Notes: generated from the letters alone by a model not told the origin. Numbered from the stretch's first letter, positions 44,670-53,634 are shown. The stretch: DNA of 64,000 nt from CAJQPP01 sp963793465 (GCA_963793465.1 CAWCAJ010000007.1:1-64000); one strand, 5' to 3'. Made by a program: numbers and translations.

Positions 44670-45830
44670 TTATCCGGCGGTTTCGGCCAGTAATTCTTCC
44701 ACGGGACGACCCACCCGCCATTGGGAAAAGTCGTTTTCGTCACGGATCACTTCGCGATAGACCGTGTCTCGCTCCACCGGCTGCCGGCCGGCCTCCAGGA
44801 TCAATTGGCGGATGCGGTCCAACGTCAGGATCTCCGGGGTGGTGGCACCGGCATCATGGTAGATCAGCTCATGTCGCACCGTGCCGTCCAGATCATCGGC
44901 CCCGTAGGATAAAGCGGTTTGGGCCGTACCGATCCCCAACATGATCCAGTAGGCCTTGATGTGCGGGATGTTATCCAGCATCAGGCGGCTGATCGCCATG
45001 GTTCGCAAATCCATCAGCGCGGAGGGTTTTTTGATGTGGGAAAGCCCGGTGTTCTCCGGATGAAATGCCAGGGGAATGAACGTCTGAAACCCGCCGGTTT
45101 CATCCTGCAACGTCCGCAACCGCTGCAGATGATCAATGCGATGCCGGGCTTGTTCGATGTGCCCATACAGCATCGTGCAGTTGGTCTTGATACCCAATTC
45201 GTGACTGGTGCGATGAATCTCAAACCACTTGTCGGTATCGGCCTTGTGTTCACAGATCTGGTCCCGAACCTCCGGATGAAAGATCTCGGCACCTCCACCG
45301 GGCAGGCTGCCCAGACCGACTTTCTGCAGTCGTTGCAACACATCCCTTACATCGGTTTTCAGCAACTGTTCGAACCAGCTGATTTCGACCGCCGTCCAAC
45401 CTTTCAGGTGCAGGGAGGGATAGGCGTTATGCAGAATGCGAATGATGTTCTCGTACCAGTCAAATTTCTTGAGGTGGTGCAATCCACCGACAATGTGCAT
45501 TTCGGTGCAACCATTGTCGACCGCCTCGCGACCCCGCTCCAGGATCTGCTCGTCACTCATCAAGTAGCCTTTGGAGCTTTTCAAATCAGCTCGGAAAGCA
45601 CAGAACACACACCGGTAAATACAGACATTGGTCGGATTCAGATGCGTGTTGATGTTGTAATAGGCCACGTTACCGTTGATTCGTTCCCGAACCAGGTTCG
45701 CCAATTGCCCCAAATCGTTCAACGGAATCTCCGGGTCGTACATCAGCAACCCGTCATCGAAAGATAAACGTTGACCCGCTTCGACCTTATTCCGGATTTC
45801 CTTGAGGCGAGAGTGCGTTGTCAAAATCAT
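44670..45830 (-). CDS. mqnE: Aminofutalosine synthase (radical SAM)
   Basis: The 386-residue radical SAM enzyme carries the 4Fe-4S motif CIYRCVFC (CxxxCxxC) in NTHLNPTNVCIYRCVFCAF, which is typical of the MqnE/MqnC group. HIVGGLHHLKKFDWYENIIR and SLPGGGAEIFHPEVR favour MqnE, the enzyme making aminofutalosine from the chorismate-derived intermediate. It belongs to the futalosine route to menaquinone; other genes of the route are not in the window. MqnC is the main alternative, as the two are related. The start ATG at 45828-45830 is clear. It converges with recG. Confidence 0.92.
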   Translation of the reverse strand: MILTTHSRLKEIRNKVEAGQRLSFDDGLLMYDPEIPLNDLGQLANLVRERINGNVAYYNINTHLNPTNVCIYRCVFCAFRADLKSSKGYLMSDEQILERGREAVDNGCTEMHIVGGLHHLKKFDWYENIIRILHNAYPSLHLKGWTAVEISWFEQLLKTDVRDVLQRLQKVGLGSLPGGGAEIFHPEVRDQICEHKADTDKWFEIHRTSHELGIKTNCTMLYGHIEQARHRIDHLQRLRTLQDETGGFQTFIPLAFHPENTGLSHIKKPSALMDLRTMAISRLMLDNIPHIKAYWIMLGIGTAQTALSYGADDLDGTVRHELIYHDAGATTPEILTLDRIRQLILEAGRQPVERDTVYREVIRDENDFSQWRVGRPVEELLAETAG

Positions 45831-46191
45831 ACTATGTTCTTTCCCGAAGCGGATTTGAGGCGCGGCGGAGTTCTGGGCAATGACGGAATTTTGGACAATG
45901 ACTGAGTTTGGTCAGTGGCGGAGTTTTGCGGTCTGGCGGTACCAGGCTCGATCATAAACCGACAAGCCCTGTCGGTCCACGCATCCAACGGCCTGCACAT
46001 TTCAAGCTGCCAGATTCTTTGCCAGTGCTCACGTAACCGGGATGAAATGGCGGGATTAACCAGGCTGGCACGGTGGATCACCGCCTTCTTCCGGGGTCGC
46101 CAGGCCGATTCTCTCCGCCGCGTTGCGTGTCAGACTCATCGAGCCAGCGGCGTGCCGTCGACAGCGACGCATGTTGGCCGGGGGGTCCGGG
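45831..46191. other. Intergenic region with degenerate tandem repeats
   Basis: The spacer between mqnE and the aminotransferase (both minus) contains a degenerate 18-bp repeat (45867-45884 and 45885-45902, four mismatches) and a third, weaker copy. A frame of 84 codons on the minus strand overlaps the mqnE start by ATGA, but its sequence has no protein-like features and it crosses the repeats. Confidence 0.45.
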
Positions 46192-47409
46192 CTAGGAGAC
46201 CTCCGAGAGACACGCTTGCAGGATCCGCTGATCGTCCTCCCGCGACTCGATGGACAAGGGGCCGAAGGAAAATCTCATGAAGCGATTGGATGGACCGGTT
46301 TCGCCACGTCGATACATATCGCAGAGACGTCCGGGCAGTATGGCCGCATCGTGCTGGAACAGTCGGGCGTTGAATTCGTCGGCATTCATCGTGCCCGGCA
46401 ATTTGCCCCAGTGATAGAATCCACCGGTTCCCGAGAATAGCTCGATCCCCAGATCGCCCAGCACTTTCCCATAGTAGTCGCGTTGGCTGTTAAAGAATCG
46501 CACCACGGCATCGCGAGCCTGAGTGACTCTTGCGGTTTCCAGCAATTGACTGACATACAATTGTGCCGGCCGCGAAACGCCACCCATTCCGATGGAAGAG
46601 TAGTTGCGGAGGATTTCAATGTTCGACCTGGATGCCACGATCCAGCCCACACGCATGCCGGGTACCTGTAACCCCTTGGTGGCGGCACCCGATACAAACA
46701 GGTTGGTGTCATCGATGTTGGGAATGTACTGCAGAGCGCTTTCCGGGCCCGTGGCGTTGAAGAACTCGTAGGCTTCATCGATCAAACCGCCGTGCTCGTG
46801 CTCCAACAAAAAGTCGATCATGCCTTTCAGGGTTTCCCCATTCCACGTGATACCCGTGGGGTTATTGGGATTGCTCTTGATGAAAAATCGGGAACCCCCC
46901 TGCCCCAACCTTGCCAGCGTGTCCCGCCAGGTTTCCAGGCTGGGAGCAAAGGCGTTGGCTTCATTGCTGGGAACGATATGGTAACGACGATCCAGTAACT
47001 CCAGCAGATCGTAATACGGGGTGTATTCCGTTTCCTCAATCAGGAATTGAAAGTCCTGCGGCAGAAAGCAAACGGTGGCGAAGATTCCCGGCCGTCCACC
47101 GGCAAATACGGCGATATTGTCTTCGCTCAGTTTGGCATCGTAGAAATGGTTGTAGTAATCCTTGATCGAGGTCAGCAACTGAGGGATTCCCGTGGCCGGG
47201 GGGTATTTCAGGTCCTCCGATGTGAAGCTGATCGAGGAAGGAAGTTCCGGACCACCCGGCAACGGTGTCGTTAACGGGAATCCCTGGGCCCAGGGATGCG
47301 TACCGGCCGTTCCCATGTACTTGTGGCAAACCTCCAGGAACTTGAACAGCGTTTCGTAAACGCCCATGGGGGGGAAGTACTTCAGGGTGGCAGAGGCGGA
47401 AGCAGGCAT
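46192..47409 (-). CDS. PLP-dependent aminotransferase, class I/II
   Basis: The 405-residue protein belongs to fold-type I aminotransferases. The PLP lysine is in SGAATKGLQVPGMRVGW, the SNPNNPTG motif (FIKSNPNNPTGITWN) is intact, and GGLIDEAYEFF gives the conserved aspartate. It moves amino groups between an amino acid and a keto acid; the substrate cannot be inferred with confidence. The start ATG 47409 (MPASASATLKYFPPMGVYE) is preferred; an upstream frame of 39 codons crosses a tandem repeat. It is a single-gene unit. Confidence 0.9.
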   Translation of the reverse strand: MPASASATLKYFPPMGVYETLFKFLEVCHKYMGTAGTHPWAQGFPLTTPLPGGPELPSSISFTSEDLKYPPATGIPQLLTSIKDYYNHFYDAKLSEDNIAVFAGGRPGIFATVCFLPQDFQFLIEETEYTPYYDLLELLDRRYHIVPSNEANAFAPSLETWRDTLARLGQGGSRFFIKSNPNNPTGITWNGETLKGMIDFLLEHEHGGLIDEAYEFFNATGPESALQYIPNIDDTNLFVSGAATKGLQVPGMRVGWIVASRSNIEILRNYSSIGMGGVSRPAQLYVSQLLETARVTQARDAVVRFFNSQRDYYGKVLGDLGIELFSGTGGFYHWGKLPGTMNADEFNARLFQHDAAILPGRLCDMYRRGETGPSNRFMRFSFGPLSIESREDDQRILQACLSEVS

Positions 47410-47800
47410 GTTGGACTCGAATTTTCTATTTGTTTGGTTCGTCTGAAAAAATGGTTCGTCTGAAAATGGTTCGTCGAAATGGCTGGCGGGCCACGAAACA
47501 AGCGAATCGCTTCCCTCGCTGGACACGGGCGAGTAATTGCAAAGTGAAAGCAGGATAGCAAGGTAGACCAGGAAATTGAATGGCCATTGCTATCAGTTCC
47601 GGCTGAGCTCGTGGTATTGCCGAAATGCCCAGTTTCGCGGAAATGCCCTTCTCCGGTAGAGCCAGTTTCTACTAAGGTCCGAGCCCGAGTTGTTACCGAG
47701 CCCGAGTTGTTGAACTCCGCTGACCCAATCGCCCTCGATCAAATCGAAACGCGGTCCCGACAGCCTGTTTTCCGCAGTAGATCAACGCAGTTTATCAAAT
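47410..47800. other. Intergenic region with two tandem repeat blocks
   Basis: This 391-base divergent spacer holds degenerate copies of TGGTTCGTCTGAAAA at about 47435-47480 and a 17-bp repeat pair at 47681-47711 (GAGCCCGAGTTGTTACC, second copy 14 bases long). Promoters for the two flanking genes should be here. I do not see a gene or RNA. Confidence 0.5.
47681..47711. repeat. 17-bp tandem repeat, two copies (second truncated)
   Basis: GAGCCCGAGTTGTTACC at 47681-47697 is followed directly by GAGCCCGAGTTGTT at 47698-47711. It is intergenic. Confidence 0.9.
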
Positions 47801-48292
47801 ATGGTGGATTTTCAAATCAAGAGGACGGGTCGACGTTGCCAGACGACCGACCGGGAACTGAAACCGGGGGAGGAGTTTTATTCGCAATTGGTGCAGCAGG
47901 ACGATGGCTTGGTTCGTCAGGACTACTCGCTCGAGGGGTGGCAAGGTCCCCAGGCCAACTCGGTGGGATGGTGGCGAGCTCGCATACCGCAGCTCGATGG
48001 CGGACGGGTTTACTGGGCGCCCCGCGAAGTTCTGTTGACCTATTTTGATTCCCTGCAGGGAGTCGAGAAACACCAGCCCACGGCCTATGTGATGGGATTG
48101 CTGTTGGTGCGTAAGCGGATCCTGCAGTGGGTGGACTGTCGGCAGACACCGTTGGGGGAAATCATGGAACTGCATTCCTCCCGCGAAAATCAGAGCTACG
48201 AAGTGCCGGTGGTGGCTTTGGACGCCACGCAAATTGAAGAGATTCAGAAGGAATTGGCGGAACAGCTGTTTATGGATCAACCGCCCGATTAG
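47801..48292 (+). CDS. Conserved hypothetical protein
   Basis: The 163-residue protein is soluble and unassigned. It starts MVDFQIKRTGRRCQTTDRELKPGEEFYSQLVQQ and contains WWRARIPQLDGG and YVMGLLLVRKRILQWVD. The pattern, a beta-rich opening with Cys13 followed by helices and an acidic C-terminus, is one I associate with planctomycete conserved hypotheticals. It may be the first gene of a short unit with the lipoprotein 132 bases downstream. No motif indicates enzymatic activity. Confidence 0.7.
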   Translation: MVDFQIKRTGRRCQTTDRELKPGEEFYSQLVQQDDGLVRQDYSLEGWQGPQANSVGWWRARIPQLDGGRVYWAPREVLLTYFDSLQGVEKHQPTAYVMGLLLVRKRILQWVDCRQTPLGEIMELHSSRENQSYEVPVVALDATQIEEIQKELAEQLFMDQPPD

Positions 48293-48332
48293 CCATCCTG
48301 GAATGTCCAGGTGCCGTGGGGTCTTGGCAATG

Positions 48333-48358
48333 GACCCCACGATTTGACCCCACGATTT
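48333..48358. repeat. 13-bp perfect tandem duplication
   Basis: GACCCCACGATTT is present at 48333-48345 and again at 48346-48358, in the spacer between the 163-residue protein gene and the lipoprotein gene. Confidence 0.92.
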
Positions 48359-48424
48359 GGGGTGGCGGCCGTCGATTCAGTTGGCAATGGCTGACCCACC
48401 GGTCCGAGGAACCAGGGAAGACGT

Positions 48425-49456
48425 ATGCATCAGGAACCAACTTGGCCGACCCACCCCTGCCTTCAGGCCATGGCTTGGCCGGGACGCCTGGCAATTCTGT
48501 CGTGCCTGCTTGGACTGGCGATGGTGATGGGCTGCCAATCCCCACGGTGGTTTCAGCCGGCCGCACCGGCAATTCCTGAGGCCTTCCAGGCGGCACCCAC
48601 CGCCGAGCAGTTGGTGGCCACCATTCGTCGCAATACGGACGGCGTTCGTCAGCTGAATTCCAACGTGAAGGTGGTCATGGACGGGATGCCGGCATCCGCT
48701 TCGGGAACGCTATTGTTGGAGCGACCCGACCGATTGCGATTGAAGGTGGGGATGCTGGGCATGACCAATTCGGGGATCGATATCGGCAGCAACTCGGAAC
48801 GATTTTGGATTTTCAACAAATCATCCTTTGGCGGCGCGCGGCCCACGGTATTTTACGCGGAACACCAGGCTTTCGCGAACAGTCCACTGCAGCAGGCGAT
48901 TCAACTGCGTCCGAGTTGGTTGTTCGATGCCTTGGGTCTGCTGGAGTTTGATCCTGCGGAGCAGATCGAGGGCCCCTTCCAGAAAAACGATAACCTGGAG
49001 CTCTATACATCTCTGGTGACATCGGCCGGTACCACTCATCGGGTGTTGACGATCGACCCCAAAACCGGGCTGGTCCTGCAACAGGCGATGTACGATTCGC
49101 AAAACCGACGCCTGGGTTGGGTGCGGGCCAGCAAGCATCAGTTCTTCCCGGAACACAATGTCAGCCTGCCCCAGAGTATCGAACTGTACACCAATGGACC
49201 GAACGGGAAGCCCACGCGACTGTCGGTCCAGATTCAAAGTCACACTCTGAATTCACTGTATGTCGATCCCCAGATTACCTGGTCCATGCCGCAACCGGCG
49301 GATGTACCGATCGTGGATTTGACTCAGGTGGATCCCGCTGTCTTCCAGCAATCGATGTCACCGCCGCAGGGTCCGGTGTCCCGGCAGGTGCAAGATGATC
49401 GACCTCGGCCCTTTCGTTTGGGCAAGCTGCAGGGTTTTGACCTGTTCGGACGATAA
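48425..49456 (+). CDS. Lipoprotein with LolA/DUF4292-like outer-membrane fold
   Basis: The 343-residue product has a lipobox in LAMVMGC (cysteine near residue 37) after a hydrophobic segment, so it is a lipoprotein. The mature part is beta-rich (SASGTLLLERPDRLRLKVGM, SNSERFWIFNKSSF, HRVLTIDPKTGLVLQQAMYD), resembling the half-barrel of LolA/LolB and DUF4292 proteins that carry hydrophobic ligands. It is probably an envelope lipoprotein; the cargo is unknown. GGGAAG lies five bases before ATG 48425; a later ATG (48470) also exists. It converges with the sigma-like gene 20 bases downstream. Confidence 0.78.
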   Translation: MHQEPTWPTHPCLQAMAWPGRLAILSCLLGLAMVMGCQSPRWFQPAAPAIPEAFQAAPTAEQLVATIRRNTDGVRQLNSNVKVVMDGMPASASGTLLLERPDRLRLKVGMLGMTNSGIDIGSNSERFWIFNKSSFGGARPTVFYAEHQAFANSPLQQAIQLRPSWLFDALGLLEFDPAEQIEGPFQKNDNLELYTSLVTSAGTTHRVLTIDPKTGLVLQQAMYDSQNRRLGWVRASKHQFFPEHNVSLPQSIELYTNGPNGKPTRLSVQIQSHTLNSLYVDPQITWSMPQPADVPIVDLTQVDPAVFQQSMSPPQGPVSRQVQDDRPRPFRLGKLQGFDLFGR

Positions 49457-49476
49457 CCCGCTGGTGGCCGCCCAGG

Positions 49477-49797
49477 TCAATCGGTTTGCAGAGCAACCCG
49501 CCGCGTGACCACGACCAACCAGGTCTCGAAATCGGTGTGGTCATCCCATTCCCGCAGCAGTTGAAAGTCATCCTGCTTCAAACGCCAAAAAACCGATCGG
49601 GCCAATTCGTGATGCCTGGTTTCCGGCCAGCCTCGCGAGGCCTGAATGTCAATCTCATGAATGGTCTTCAGGACAGTGGGCAGAAAGCGATCGGCGAACG
49701 CCTGCCAGGCAAAGGGGCGTTGTTGCAGGCAGGCCTGAACCAACAGGGATTCGTCAGGTAGTGCGTCCAAAACGGTCACCCATCGAGAGTCGTTCAT
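49477..49797 (-). CDS. Sigma-70 region 2-like protein lacking region 4
   Basis: The 106-residue protein resembles region 2 of ECF sigma factors: LLVQACLQQRPFAWQAFADRFLPTVLKTI, then HHELARSVFWRLKQDDFQLLREWDDHTDFETWLVVVTRRVAL, the usual core-binding and -10 recognition helices. Region 4, needed for -35 recognition, is absent, and only 20 bases separate its stop from the convergent lipoprotein gene, so there is no room for it. It is a complete small frame, not an obvious frameshift. It could be a specialised sigma-like regulator or a decayed remnant. The start ATG MNDSRWVTVL is plausible. Confidence 0.6.
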   Translation of the reverse strand: MNDSRWVTVLDALPDESLLVQACLQQRPFAWQAFADRFLPTVLKTIHEIDIQASRGWPETRHHELARSVFWRLKQDDFQLLREWDDHTDFETWLVVVTRRVALQTD

Positions 49798-50053
49798 TTG
49801 GGTTGGCAGGTGTCCAGTGGCAAAGGCTGCTTTGCGGATGCAGCCCTCGCCGCCTGCTGATACCCAGTTTAGATGGAGCAGAATGAAGTAGCAACTTCTC
49901 GCGGGTTTGCCAGGTTTCCCGATGATGGGGCAAAACTTGACACTGATTTTGGCAGGGGCTACGATTTGGGACCGTTGAATGACTAAACCTCATGCCGGAT
50001 TTGACCGATACCTTGAAAATTCGTGTTTGTTTGTCAGCCCAGAGGACATCTGT

Positions 50054-50332
50054 ATGACCCATGTTGTGACCAAGCCATGTGATGGTTGCCGCTACACCGA
50101 CTGCGTGGTTGTGTGCCCCGTAGAGTGCTTCTACGAGGGTGAGACGATGTTGTACATTCATCCTGACGAATGTATTGATTGTGAAGCCTGTGTGCCGGAA
50201 TGCCCTGTGGAGGCCATTTTCCATGAAGATGATGTACCCGAGGAATGGCAAAGCTATGTGGAGTTGAATGCGACGGAATCGGCCAACTCCCCCAACATCA
50301 CGGAACGCAAGGAACCGTTGGCCGACAAATAG
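50054..50332 (+). CDS. fdxA: 7Fe/8Fe-type ferredoxin (FdxA-like)
   Basis: The 92-residue protein has two cysteine clusters. The first is in PCDGCRYTDCVVVCPVE, where the extra spacing suggests a 3Fe-4S or modified centre. The second is CIDCEACVPECPVEAIF, a standard CxxCxxCxxxCP. It is a cytosolic electron carrier. The opening MTHVVTKPC is the usual FdxA start; ATG 50054 follows AGAGGA with seven bases between. The longer frame from 49979 adds 25 residues that do not fit. An intrinsic terminator follows. Confidence 0.92.
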   Translation: MTHVVTKPCDGCRYTDCVVVCPVECFYEGETMLYIHPDECIDCEACVPECPVEAIFHEDDVPEEWQSYVELNATESANSPNITERKEPLADK

Positions 50333-50361
50333 GGGTCGGCCTGTCCCGGAACCGTTTTCGC

Positions 50362-50388
50362 ACCCCGCTTTGATCGCGGGGTTTTTTT
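50362..50388 (+). terminator. Intrinsic terminator after the ferredoxin gene
   Basis: A seven-base-pair stem (ACCCCGC at 50362-50368 with GCGGGGT at 50376-50382) has a seven-base loop and runs into seven T residues (50382-50388). Confidence 0.92.
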
Positions 50389-50467
50389 GTTGTTCGCGAT
50401 GGGTGAATCCCGTATCGTTGCGAATCCAGCACCGTTCTTTCCATTCTGATCTGGCAGGCCACTAGGA

Positions 50468-51142
50468 CTAGGCCTGGATGTTAGCGTTACCGCTTTTCAG
50501 GAACGGTCGCCAACTCTCATAACGGGGACTGTCCAACTTGATGGACAACGCTGGATTCTGCTGTGGGCGCACCGGCGGCCTGACCAGTCGCATGCCGGCC
50601 TCGTCGGGTGTTCGGTTGCCCTTGCGGCTGTTGCAGCGCAAACAACTGCAAACCACGTTTTCCCAATTGGTTCCACCACCGCGACTGCGTGGCATCACAT
50701 GGTCCAGGCTGAGTTGGGTTGGCGGAAACTGTTGCTCACAGAACTGACACTGGTAATTGTCTCGCGCCAAAAGGTTGCGTCGATTGAACCGCATGACTTG
50801 CCGGGGCACTTTGTCGTAGCGGTACAAACGCACAACCCGGGGCGCTTCGATGCGGTAGTGCACCGAACGGATGAAGTCCCGATGCCGCAAGACCGAGGGG
50901 TCATTGCCAAGGTCCAGAAGCTCGCTTAACTCCAACCACGAGTAGAAGTCGTAGTTGTAAAATTGACCATCCTCCACGTGGATCACCTCCCCCAAATCGC
51001 GATACAACATGACGATCGCACGTCGCACCGTGACCACGTGCACCGGCATGTAAAAACGATTCAGGATCAGGACACTGTAATGCAGTGCGGAGGCTTCACC
51101 ATTGCCGCGGCGCAGCGAATCTTGAGAGTACGGCTGGATCAT
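50468..51142 (-). CDS. HNH endonuclease-domain protein
   Basis: The 224-residue protein has an N-terminal segment typical of a bacterial HNH family (ALHYSVLILNRFYMPVHVVTVRRAIVMLYRD) and a C-terminal HNH domain with zinc cysteines (CQFCEQQF and CSCLRCNSRKG) and LSLDHVMPRSRGGGTNWENVV. Members are usually stand-alone nucleases or proteins of unknown substrate. It is not flanked by restriction or phage genes. The ATG at 51142 is chosen; the frame extends nine codons upstream. Confidence 0.88.
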   Translation of the reverse strand: MIQPYSQDSLRRGNGEASALHYSVLILNRFYMPVHVVTVRRAIVMLYRDLGEVIHVEDGQFYNYDFYSWLELSELLDLGNDPSVLRHRDFIRSVHYRIEAPRVVRLYRYDKVPRQVMRFNRRNLLARDNYQCQFCEQQFPPTQLSLDHVMPRSRGGGTNWENVVCSCLRCNSRKGNRTPDEAGMRLVRPPVRPQQNPALSIKLDSPRYESWRPFLKSGNANIQA

Positions 51143-51568
51143 GGTTCTGCCCGCTGCAGAGGGAACCACCGTCCTGCCTTCGGCGACATCCAGCCGAGGC
51201 CGGGAAGCAGCAGTGCTTCAAAAAACAGGATGCTCGCAGACCGGGCATCTGCGGCTGGCAACGAGTCGAAAAGCGGCGTGAAATCGATCTCCTTCCAATA
51301 GGAATGGTCGGGCCTCCCGCTCAGATTATAGCATCCCCAGCGGCAGCGGACCACACGGCCGAGAACCGTGCAGCGAGCTCGGGTCCACAAAAAGGGCCTG
51401 CCGTCCGATTGTCCGACGGAAATGGGATTTGGCAATCGTGGGTTGAATTCGCTTGCATTGAGCAATTCCCTGGGTTAACAATGAGTCGCAATCCATGGTT
51501 TCGGTCGAGAGTCAATGACCCGAACAACGGCGAACGGATGCCCGTCAAATGTAGAAGGAATGTTAACA
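51143..51568. other. Divergent intergenic region
   Basis: About 430 bases lie between the HNH gene (minus) and the double-CxxC gene (plus). Several short open frames overlap here but lack ribosome sites and protein-like composition. No repeat, RNA or strong inverted repeat is visible. The only clear element is GAAGGA just before the plus-strand start. Confidence 0.45.
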
Positions 51569-51871
51569 ATGATTCACTATACCTGTGATCGATGCCAAAA
51601 GATGATTGATACTATTTTGGACCTGCGTTACGAGGTGAGTATCGTAACGCAGGTGGTCCTGGAGGGGCCCGATCAGGACGACGAAGAACGCGATCATTTG
51701 AGTGATGTCGATGAGCTACTGCAGCGGGTGGACGACGAGCAATGTGAACAACTCTGTCAGGACCTTTATCAATCTCGAAAATTTGATTTGTGTGCGGCCT
51801 GCTATCAGAAGTACAAGCTCAATCCATTGAATATGGATCCCCAGTTGCAAGTGGAATTCAGCCAGAATTGA
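51569..51871 (+). CDS. Small double-CxxC (zinc-ribbon-like) protein
   Basis: The 100-residue protein has CDRC near the N-terminus and CAAC near the C-terminus, spaced about 70 residues apart, suggesting a zinc-binding pair. Between them is an acidic region (DQDDEERDHLSDVDELLQRVDDEQ). It is probably cytoplasmic. GAAGGA lies about ten bases before ATG 51569; an ATG three codons earlier would also do. It precedes the LeuB-family gene by 188 bases on the same strand. Function unknown. Confidence 0.68.
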   Translation: MIHYTCDRCQKMIDTILDLRYEVSIVTQVVLEGPDQDDEERDHLSDVDELLQRVDDEQCEQLCQDLYQSRKFDLCAACYQKYKLNPLNMDPQLQVEFSQN

Positions 51872-52059
51872 TTCAGGGGGGCGTTTTGGACCCCTGCGGG
51901 AACCACTTGCGCGATTGCCGCTGCCCGATGAACGGAAGAGGCGAGTCCGGAATTGTCTTTTGAAAGGGGGCTTCGATTGTGGGTCGCCGCTTGAGCCCCA
52001 AAAATGGGCTTGCTAGAATCCGTCTTCGCTATCTCCCAGGTTTAACTTGAATTCGGATC

Positions 52060-53139
52060 ATGAAAATTGCAGTCATTGGTGGTGATGGAACCGGCCCGGA
52101 AGTTACACAGCAAGCGCTGAAAGTGCTCAAGGCGGCCTCCGAAATGGGCAGCTTTTCCTACCAGTTGACCGATCTGGACTGGGGTAGCGAACGCTATATG
52201 AGGACGGGTGAAATCCTGCCTGAGGGCGCAGTGGAGCTGCTGTCCGCTCACGATGCCATTTATCTCGGTGCCGTGGGTCATCCGGACGTAACGCCCGGGT
52301 TGATCGAAAAGGGGCTGCTGCTGCAATTGCGGTTTCAGCTGGATCAATATATCAATCTGCGACCTGTCAAATTGTATCCGGGTGTGGAAACGCCTCTGGC
52401 TGGAAAAGGACCCGAAGATATCGACTTTGTCGTGGTGCGTGAAAATACCGAGGACCTGTACGCGGGTATCGGAGGGTTCCTGAAAAAAGGAACGCCCGAC
52501 GAAGTGGCCACGCAAACCGCCATCTATTCCCGCAAGGGCTGCGAACGGTGGTTGCGTTGGGCTTTTGCATACACGCAAAAGCGAAACAATCCCAAAGGCA
52601 AGCGATTGACTTTGGTCGCCAAAAACAACGTGTTGACCTTCGGGCACGACCTGGTTTGGCGAACGTTTCAGGAAGTGGCAGGCGATTACCCCGATGTGGA
52701 AGCCGACTACAACCACGTGGATGCCTGTTGCATGTGGATGGTGAAAAACCCCGAGTACTACGATGTGATTGCCACCACCAATATGTTCGGCGATATCATT
52801 ACCGACCTGGGTGCCATCATCCAGGGCGGCATGGGGGTGGCCGCCGGAGGCAATATCAACCCCGATCCGGGAGGTACCAGCATGTATGAGCCGATGGGGG
52901 GTAGCGCACCCAAGTACACCGGTCAAAATGTGATCAACCCCATGGCGGCTATTGGAGCCATGGCCATGTTGCTGGAGCACACCGGGCAACCCGCTGCGGG
53001 GCGGCGGGTCATGCATGCCATCCAGCAGGTGACCGGCACCAGGATGAAGAGTCAGGCCGCTGGAAAGATGGGGTACGGTACGAAGGAGATCGGAGATCTG
53101 GTAGTGGAGGCCATGGCCGATCAATCGGCAACGGTGTAA
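52060..53139 (+). CDS. Isocitrate/isopropylmalate dehydrogenase family protein (LeuB-like)
   Basis: The 359-residue protein is a decarboxylating beta-hydroxyacid dehydrogenase. Visible family elements are GGDGTGPEV at the start, FVVVRENTEDLYAG, the metal-binding aspartates of NMFGDIITDLGA, and YEPMGGSAPKYTGQN in the cofactor loop. 3-Isopropylmalate dehydrogenase (leucine synthesis) is the most common function for this pattern, but tartrate or other substrate use in the family is possible. No leuA, leuC or leuD genes are near, so the exact substrate stays open. It is followed 30 bases later by the LRR protein gene. Confidence 0.85.
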   Translation: MKIAVIGGDGTGPEVTQQALKVLKAASEMGSFSYQLTDLDWGSERYMRTGEILPEGAVELLSAHDAIYLGAVGHPDVTPGLIEKGLLLQLRFQLDQYINLRPVKLYPGVETPLAGKGPEDIDFVVVRENTEDLYAGIGGFLKKGTPDEVATQTAIYSRKGCERWLRWAFAYTQKRNNPKGKRLTLVAKNNVLTFGHDLVWRTFQEVAGDYPDVEADYNHVDACCMWMVKNPEYYDVIATTNMFGDIITDLGAIIQGGMGVAAGGNINPDPGGTSMYEPMGGSAPKYTGQNVINPMAAIGAMAMLLEHTGQPAAGRRVMHAIQQVTGTRMKSQAAGKMGYGTKEIGDLVVEAMADQSATV

Positions 53140-53169
53140 CCCTCGGTCTGGCAGCAGCGGATGGCTTGA

Positions 53170-53562
53170 ATGATCGACGAATTGGAACTGGCGGATCGCC
53201 TCGGCCAAATCGATTGTGCTGTCGGTAAATCCCGGTCCGGGCATCTGCTGCGGATCGACCACCGTCCCTCGGCTCACGCCCTGCCGGCGGACCTGGTGGA
53301 ACTGATTCTGCAATGTGTTTCATTACGCGAGTTGTATTTGCCGAATCTGACAGGCATGCTGAATCAGCGTATGGATGCGTTGGTTGGCCTGGAAAAGCTG
53401 AAGCTGCTGGATCTGGAAGGTTCCGATTTAGATGACGATTCGCTGCGCGTCCTCAGCCGACATGCCAATCTGCAGGTCCTGAATGTCCGGAACACCAGAG
53501 TTACGGCGGAATGCGTAACCCGGGTCCGCAAGATCATGATCGGCGCCCGGATTATCCATTGA
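53170..53562 (+). CDS. Leucine-rich repeat protein
   Basis: The 130-residue protein has at least three leucine-rich repeats: LRELYLPNLTG, LEKLKLLDLEGSDLDD, and LRVLSRHANLQVLNVRNTRV, of the LxxLxLxxT/N type found in planctomycete LRR proteins. No signal peptide is seen, so it is probably cytosolic. It lies 30 bases after the dehydrogenase gene and is probably co-transcribed with it. Function is most likely protein binding. The stop at 53562 is 42 bases from a terminator shared with the convergent protease gene. Confidence 0.72.
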   Translation: MIDELELADRLGQIDCAVGKSRSGHLLRIDHRPSAHALPADLVELILQCVSLRELYLPNLTGMLNQRMDALVGLEKLKLLDLEGSDLDDDSLRVLSRHANLQVLNVRNTRVTAECVTRVRKIMIGARIIH

Positions 53563-53604
53563 CGCGGGCATGTCTCGTCCCGCAGGTAACGAACTGGAAC
53601 GCCA

Positions 53605-53634
53605 AGAAAAAAGCCCCCACCATGTGGCGGGGGC
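53605..53634 (-). terminator. Terminator of the tail-specific protease gene (minus strand)
   Basis: A ten-base-pair GC-rich stem with one mismatch (GCCCCCACCA with TGGCGGGGGC) is followed on the minus strand by a run of six T residues (complement of AAAAAA at 53607-53612). It sits 35 bases after the protease stop and could also limit plus-strand read-through. Confidence 0.85.

Noticed and set aside
45827..46081. An 84-codon minus-strand frame overlapping the mqnE start as ATGA
   Set aside because: The overlap looks like coupling, but the sequence has no domain, no ribosome site and runs through degenerate repeats.
46123..46440. A 105-codon plus-strand frame inside the end of the aminotransferase gene
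   Set aside because: It is an antisense shadow of a clear PLP enzyme.
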